NCBI GenBank assembly: GCA_036375275.1
Contig: DASUSF010000379.1
Span: forward strand, 1 to 9,206
DNA from: DASUSF01 sp036375275
GTDB taxonomy: Bacteria; Pseudomonadota; Alphaproteobacteria; Geminicoccales; Geminicoccaceae
Length of the DNA: 9,206 nt
Direction of reading: 5' to 3'
The translations under genes and the position numbers were made by a program. Within the stretch, counting starts at the first letter, position 1. Every line of letters begins with the position of its first letter. Shown here one piece after another: positions 6,436 to 9,206 of the stretch. Under the pieces are notes generated by a model, which saw only the letters and a list, made by a program, of their open reading frames with translations, ran no database searches and had not been told where the DNA came from.

Positions 6436-6906
6436 ATGATGTTACGTCCAGTACTGGGCGGCTTCGCGATCGTGCTGGTCTGCGGGACGACGGCATGGGC
6501 CGCCGAGTTCGACGCGAAGGCGGCGCACCAGCCGTTCATGGAGGCGTTCAACGCCCGCGACTGGGAGGGCGTGAAGTCGAGCCTGGCCCAGGACGCCGTC
6601 TTCCACCGTGCCAATGCCGAAGAGGTGTACGTCGGGCCGGACGCCATCGTCGGCCGCTTCTCCGACACCATCGGCAATCCCGACCAGTGGAACGTGAAGT
6701 TCGCCAGCCTCGAGTCCGAGGATCAGATCACCGGCGAGGATGGCCGGGTGGTCGAGCGCGGCGACTTCGCGATCACCGCCGGCGGCGACGACGGCGAATG
6801 CTACGCCGGCTCCTACATGGCGACCTGGGCGCCTTCCGCGGACGAGTGGAAGCTCCAGGTGTTCGCGTGGCAGGACGTCAAGGTCGACATGAGCGAATGC
6901 AACTGA
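6436..6906 (+). CDS. Secreted SnoaL/NTF2-like protein (156 aa)
   Basis: Probable periplasmic protein with an NTF2-like (SnoaL/DUF4440-type) cone fold. Residues 1-22 form a signal peptide: basic MMLR, a hydrophobic core GGFAIVLVC, and an AWA/AE cleavage site after residue 22. Cys16 does not sit in a proper lipobox, so a lipoprotein is unlikely. The mature domain begins HQPFMEAFNARDWEGVKSSL, then AQDAVFHRANAEEVYVGPDA, the usual helix, strand and G-x-(D/E)-(A/E)-I pattern of this fold. It ends with strands YMATWAPSADEWKLQVFAW. Two Cys (122 and 155) could form a disulfide in the periplasm. These domains may be enzymes or ligand binders; no catalytic residues can be assigned. Two adjacent ATGs (6436, 6439) follow a GGAAGGAAG ribosome binding site. 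A strong hairpin lies 13 bp after the stop. Confidence 0.82.
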   Translation: MMLRPVLGGFAIVLVCGTTAWAAEFDAKAAHQPFMEAFNARDWEGVKSSLAQDAVFHRANAEEVYVGPDAIVGRFSDTIGNPDQWNVKFASLESEDQITGEDGRVVERGDFAITAGGDDGECYAGSYMATWAPSADEWKLQVFAWQDVKVDMSECN

Positions 6907-6918
6907 CCACCTGACCTC

Positions 6919-6946
6919 GGCGCGGGCGCGGATCGGCGCCCGCGCC
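6919..6946 (+). terminator. 11-bp perfect GC hairpin after the SnoaL-like gene
   Basis: GGCGCGGGCGC (6919-6929) pairs perfectly with GCGCCCGCGCC (6936-6946) around a GGATCG loop, beginning 13 bp after the stop codon. There is no T-run, as is common for GC-rich genomes, so its strength as an intrinsic terminator is uncertain. It would separate the SnoaL-like gene from the ABC permease gene, supporting independent transcription of the permease. Confidence 0.6.
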
Positions 6947-7069
6947 ACCCCCATGCGCGACGGCTTCGGTGGCGTCCTTGCGGCATCGGCGAGGGCGCGG
7001 TAACGGGTTGATGGTGCCGGGGAGTCGGCGGCCGGGGATCCGAACGCTTGGCGCGGGGGCGAACGAAAA

Positions 7070-8056
7070 ATGAGCGTCGCGATCGAGGAGGTGAGCGGAA
7101 TCCGCGAGCGCGGCTTCCTGCAGAAGCTGCTCGCCAGCCAGGCGTTCTGGGTGACCATCGCGGTGATCGCGATCTCCCTGTTCATGTCGCTGATCTCGGA
7201 CGCCTTCAGCCGCTACGAGAACTGGTTCAACATCACCCGCAACTTCGCCTTCATCGGCATCATGGCGCTCGGCCAGACCTTCGTCATCATCACCGCCGGC
7301 ATCGACCTTTCGGTCGGCTCGGTGATGGGGCTGGTCGGGATCGTCACCGGGATGACCCTCGCCGCGGGCTACCCGCTCTGGATGGGGATCGCCGCCGGGC
7401 TGGTGACGGCGCTCGCGGTCGGCGCCGTCAACGGCACCCTGATCAGCTATCTCCGGCTCTCGCCGTTCGTGGTCACCCTCGGCATGCTGTCGATCGCCCG
7501 CTCGCTGGCGCTGGTCGTCTCGAACAACAAGATGTTCTACGAGTTCGGTCCGGACGAGGCGGCGTTCCTGTGGCTCGGCGGCGGCCAGACCTTCGGGATC
7601 GCCAACCCGGTCCTGATCCTGATCGTGCTCACCGCGATCTTCGCCTTTGTCCTCAACTTCACGCAATGGGGGCGGCACGTCTACGCGATCGGGGGCAACG
7701 AGCAGGCGGCGCGGCTCACCGGCATCCCGGTCGATGCCGTGAAGGTCCAGGTCTACATGCTGTGCTCGCTGATGGCCGGGCTCTCGGCGATCCTGATGGT
7801 CGGCTGGCTCGGCTCGGTCACCAACGCGCTCGGCCTCACCTACGAGCTTCGGGTGATCGCGTCGACCGTGATCGGCGGCGCCAACCTGATGGGCGGCGAA
7901 GGGACCGCGTACGGCGCGTTCATCGGCGCCGCCCTGATCGAGATCATCCGGAACAGCCTGCTGCTGGCCGGCGTCGATCCCTACTGGCAGGGGACCTTCG
8001 TCGGGCTGTTCATCATCCTCGCCGTCCTGCTCGAGCGGCTGCGCGGGCGGAGATAG
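7070..8056 (+). CDS. Sugar ABC transporter permease, FrcC/RbsC type (328 aa)
   Basis: Membrane subunit of a CUT2-group carbohydrate importer (BPD_transp_2 family). After a 25-residue cytoplasmic N-terminus there are about 8-10 hydrophobic segments. The diagnostic motif GQTFVIITAGIDLSVGSVMG spans residues 68-87. LSPFVVTLGMLSIARSLAL (130-148) and the ATPase-coupling loop GGNEQAARLTGIPVDAVK (208-225) are also present. Near the C-terminus are LRVIASTVIGGANLMGGEG (260-278) and YWQGTFVGLFIILAVLLERL. Length is normal for the family. The ATG at 7070 has a modest GGGGGC upstream. It most probably worked, or still works, with the FrcA-type ATPase at 2728-3468. In standard operons these genes are adjacent; here about 3.6 kb intervenes, and no periplasmic binding-protein gene is visible on either side. 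A hairpin follows the stop. The transported sugar cannot be told. Confidence 0.93.
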   Translation: MSVAIEEVSGIRERGFLQKLLASQAFWVTIAVIAISLFMSLISDAFSRYENWFNITRNFAFIGIMALGQTFVIITAGIDLSVGSVMGLVGIVTGMTLAAGYPLWMGIAAGLVTALAVGAVNGTLISYLRLSPFVVTLGMLSIARSLALVVSNNKMFYEFGPDEAAFLWLGGGQTFGIANPVLILIVLTAIFAFVLNFTQWGRHVYAIGGNEQAARLTGIPVDAVKVQVYMLCSLMAGLSAILMVGWLGSVTNALGLTYELRVIASTVIGGANLMGGEGTAYGAFIGAALIEIIRNSLLLAGVDPYWQGTFVGLFIILAVLLERLRGRR

Positions 8057-8057
8057 C

Positions 8058-8089
8058 GCCGCCTCGGCACCTCCGATGCCCCGGGCGGC
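8058..8089 (+). terminator. Hairpin directly after the ABC permease gene
   Basis: GCCGCC (8058-8063) pairs with GGCGGC (8084-8089) and, inside a small internal loop, GGCA (8066-8069) pairs with TGCC (8077-8080), leaving a 7-nt loop. It begins one base after the permease stop codon. No T-run follows. The position makes it a likely 3' end for the permease transcript. Confidence 0.4.
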
Positions 8090-8196
8090 ACGGCACGACG
8101 CTCAGGCGCCAGGCGCCCCCGGCCGCCGCGCCGAAGTCAGTGGACGCTTCCTCGTCTGGCCGGGCGGAGCCGGACAGGCCAGCCGCGCAGCCGGGC

Positions 8197-8295
8197 TCAG
8201 TTGACGAGGAAGGCGAGCAGCGCGATCGCGACGACCGCCGCGATGGTGATGCCGAGCGTGATCGCGGTGGCGTCAGGTCGCTGGCTGCCGATCAT
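8197..8295 (-). CDS. Small single-pass membrane peptide (32 aa)
   Basis: A 33-codon ORF whose product starts MIGSQRPDATAITLG and continues as one uninterrupted hydrophobic helix, ITIAAVVAIALLAFLVN, to the end. The layout is a short polar, probably cytoplasmic head followed by one membrane-spanning helix of about 20 residues. It is unlikely to arise by chance in this GC-rich DNA, where random frames give Arg/Pro/Ala-rich peptides. Third positions are almost all G or C. The ribosome binding site is weak (AGAAAG, about 10 nt upstream of the ATG). Comparable tiny helix-only proteins are common as unnamed ORFs in alphaproteobacteria and often bind larger membrane complexes; no specific partner can be named. 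It lies 141 bp downstream of the basic-tail gene on the same strand. Confidence 0.55.
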   Translation of the reverse strand: MIGSQRPDATAITLGITIAAVVAIALLAFLVN

Positions 8296-8395
8296 CGGTC
8301 GCTTTCTGTCGCGGCGGCCGCCACGGCGGCGCTCGCCTGCTGAGAGGATGAGACACCCGATCCACCTCGGACCGGGCCCCGGGCCACGCTAGATA

Positions 8396-8439
8396 TGATC
8401 CTGACCAGGCCCGCAGGGCAGGCGTCGGAGCGAGGATCA
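8396..8439 (-). terminator. Possible weak terminator after the basic-tail gene
   Basis: Inverted repeat arms TGATCCT (8396-8402) and AGGATCA (8433-8439) flank a smaller GCCC-gca-GGGC hairpin. The right arm includes the stop codon of the minus-strand gene. Read on the minus strand, the arm is followed by an A/T-richer stretch (ATATCTAG). The long interior makes the pairing only moderately convincing. Confidence 0.3.
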
Positions 8440-8673
8440 GGCGTCGGCTGCGGCGGTCCGCTTGCTCGCCCGCCGGGTGCTCGCCCGCTTCTCCTTGGCG
8501 GCGGCGAGCTTGGCTTCGCGACGCCCGGCGAGCTCCGCCTGAAGCGCAGGGAGCAGGGCCGCCGCCGCATTCTTCTGCGCCGGCGTACCGGTCTGCTCGA
8601 GCCGCTCCGCGTTCTCGTGCAGCACGACCAGCGCCTTGTCTTCCATGGACGGCAGCCGACCAATCAGATCCAT
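8437..8673 (-). CDS. Hypothetical protein with helical domain and basic Lys/Ala/Arg tail (78 aa)
   Basis: I do not recognise a named family. Residues 1-48 look like a small helical domain: MDLIGRLPSMEDKALVVLHE, then NAERLEQTGTPAQKNAAAALLPALQAEL. From about residue 49 the chain becomes strongly basic (AGRREAKLAAAKEKRASTRR, ASKRTAAADA), resembling histone-H1-like or ribosome-associated tails. That composition suggests nucleic-acid binding, but it is inference from charge only. I chose the ATG at 8671-8673 because GAGGAG lies about 10 nt upstream and the product then begins with the ordered part. A frame-consistent ATG further upstream (at 8718) would add 15 residues without any ribosome binding site. 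The gene is on the same strand as the 32-aa membrane peptide but is probably transcribed separately. No promoter stood out in 8674-8934, where I see no other gene. Confidence 0.65.
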   Translation of the reverse strand: MDLIGRLPSMEDKALVVLHENAERLEQTGTPAQKNAAAALLPALQAELAGRREAKLAAAKEKRASTRRASKRTAAADA

Positions 8674-8934
8674 CGGTGTGTGCTCCTCTTTGCGTTCGAC
8701 GGCGGCCGCATGGCGCACCAGCGGGCCGGTTGCCGGTCGATGCCGGTCCGGCCTCGAGTTCGGCCCGCCGGATGGCGGTCCGGATCAAGTTCCGCGCGGA
8801 AGCCCAGGAAGCGTCGACCCCGGTGGGCGACCGACCCTGTGCAGTCCAGAACGGACCCTAGCACTGATCATATGGTGACGCCGGGGCCGACCTGCCACCC
8901 GCGTCCGGCGGGATGGCCTGGCTCGGCCTGCCCG

Positions 8935-9206
8935 CTACGCCGAGCCGTGACTGGAGGTGCGCTGCCATTCCGGTTCGACGACGCTCAGGTCATCCCGCGC
9001 GGTCACGGTTGGTCGTGCCCGCTCGCCCTCCGCCACCCCAGGTGTGTGGGGTGGCAGAGGGCGAGCGCCGTCGTGACCGAGCGGGTCCAGGACCGGCGCC
9101 GGGCGGGCCGGGTCGAGCCGCGACGCCCTCGCCGCCCGCGCCCTGGCGGCGAACTCTTCCACGCTTTCTTTGGCAGGCGGTCCGCTCAGCCAGCTCGCGA
9201 TGCGGC
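8935..9206 (-). CDS. Possible 3' part of a gene entering from the right edge
   Basis: A minus-strand frame is open from the window edge to a TAG at 8935-8937 (about 90 codons). Its first part reads RIASWLSGPPAKESVEEFAA, then RARAARASRLDPA, with high third-position G/C and a helix-like, protein-like composition. The later part is less convincing (HDGARPLPPHTPGVAEGERA, then RPTVTARDD...). It also runs straight through a 21-bp-stem hairpin, which is unusual inside a gene. I recognise no family. Other frames here are also long and open, as expected in DNA this GC-rich, so the call stays weak. If it is real, most of the gene lies beyond the window. Confidence 0.35.
   Translation of the reverse strand, partial: RIASWLSGPPAKESVEEFAARARAARASRLDPARPAPVLDPLGHDGARPLPPHTPGVAEGERARPTVTARDDLSVVEPEWQRTSSHGSA
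9020..9067. repeat. Long inverted repeat: 21-bp stem with one mismatch, 6-nt loop
   Basis: The left arm is CGCTCGCCCTC-C-GCCACCCCA (9020-9040) and the right arm is TGGGGTGGC-A-GAGGGCGAGCG (9047-9067). The loop is GGTGTG and the only mismatch is C/A. The stem is much longer than other hairpins in the window. It lies inside the weak partial ORF at the right edge. It could be an intergenic terminator, a REP-like or otherwise mobile palindromic element, or the folding core of a small RNA. No second copy is visible here. Confidence 0.75.

Noticed and set aside
8100..8120. Tandem GGCGCC palindromes (GGCGCC-A-GGCGCC) considered as an operator
   Set aside because: Six-base GC palindromes are common in DNA of this composition, and nothing else supports a binding site.
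7048..8343. 431-codon plus-strand frame overlapping the ABC permease
   Set aside because: Arg/Asp/His-rich shadow in a different frame of the permease, whose membrane motifs are unmistakable.
8873..9206. Plus-strand frame starting ATGGTG at 8873 and open to the window edge
   Set aside because: Arg/Pro/Cys-rich composition, no ribosome binding site and no recognisable motif; less protein-like than the minus-strand frame over the same region.

Overview
This is a very GC-rich chromosomal window with strong G/C preference at third codon positions. Product types are an AGCS symporter, a Coq10/RatA-type START protein, FrcA/FrcC-type sugar ABC parts, a DUF2177 protein and a YUCCA-like flavoprotein. 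Together these suggest a free-living alphaproteobacterium (Rhodospirillales/Geminicoccales/Rhizobiales-like). That placement is inference from gene content, not a phylogenetic result. No rRNA, tRNA, CRISPR array, insertion sequence or phage gene was seen.

Left part (1-2515). A minus-strand pair encodes a small universal stress protein followed after 42 bp by the N-terminal half of an alanine/glycine:cation symporter that runs off the left edge. A mostly empty 309-bp region follows, holding one doubtful 41-codon ORF. A plus-strand SRPBCC/Coq10-type lipid-binding protein then converges on a minus-strand four-helix membrane protein of unknown function.

Middle part (2516-5692), all on the plus strand. 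It begins with a TTG-started sugar ABC ATPase. Next is a short HicB-type antitoxin, directly overlapped (ATGA) by a wrecked hicA toxin gene that keeps only its first five codons and its C-terminal tail. The third gene is a 597-residue flavin-dependent monooxygenase-like protein with an N-terminal SnoaL/NTF2-like domain.

Right part (5693-9206). A minus-strand DUF2177 membrane protein converges on the flavoprotein gene across a hairpin. Then come a secreted SnoaL-like protein and a sugar ABC permease, both on the plus strand. Two short minus-strand genes follow: a 32-residue single-helix membrane peptide and a 78-residue protein with a basic Lys/Ala/Arg tail. The window ends in a possible partial gene containing a 21-bp-stem hairpin.

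The ABC ATPase (2728-3468) and permease (7070-8056) look like two parts of one monosaccharide importer. They are separated by about 3.6 kb of unrelated genes on both strands, and no periplasmic binding protein is visible. The most convincing evolutionary signal is the toxin-deleted hicBA locus. I see no clear novel defence or mobile system; the rest is ordinary metabolic and transport gene content.
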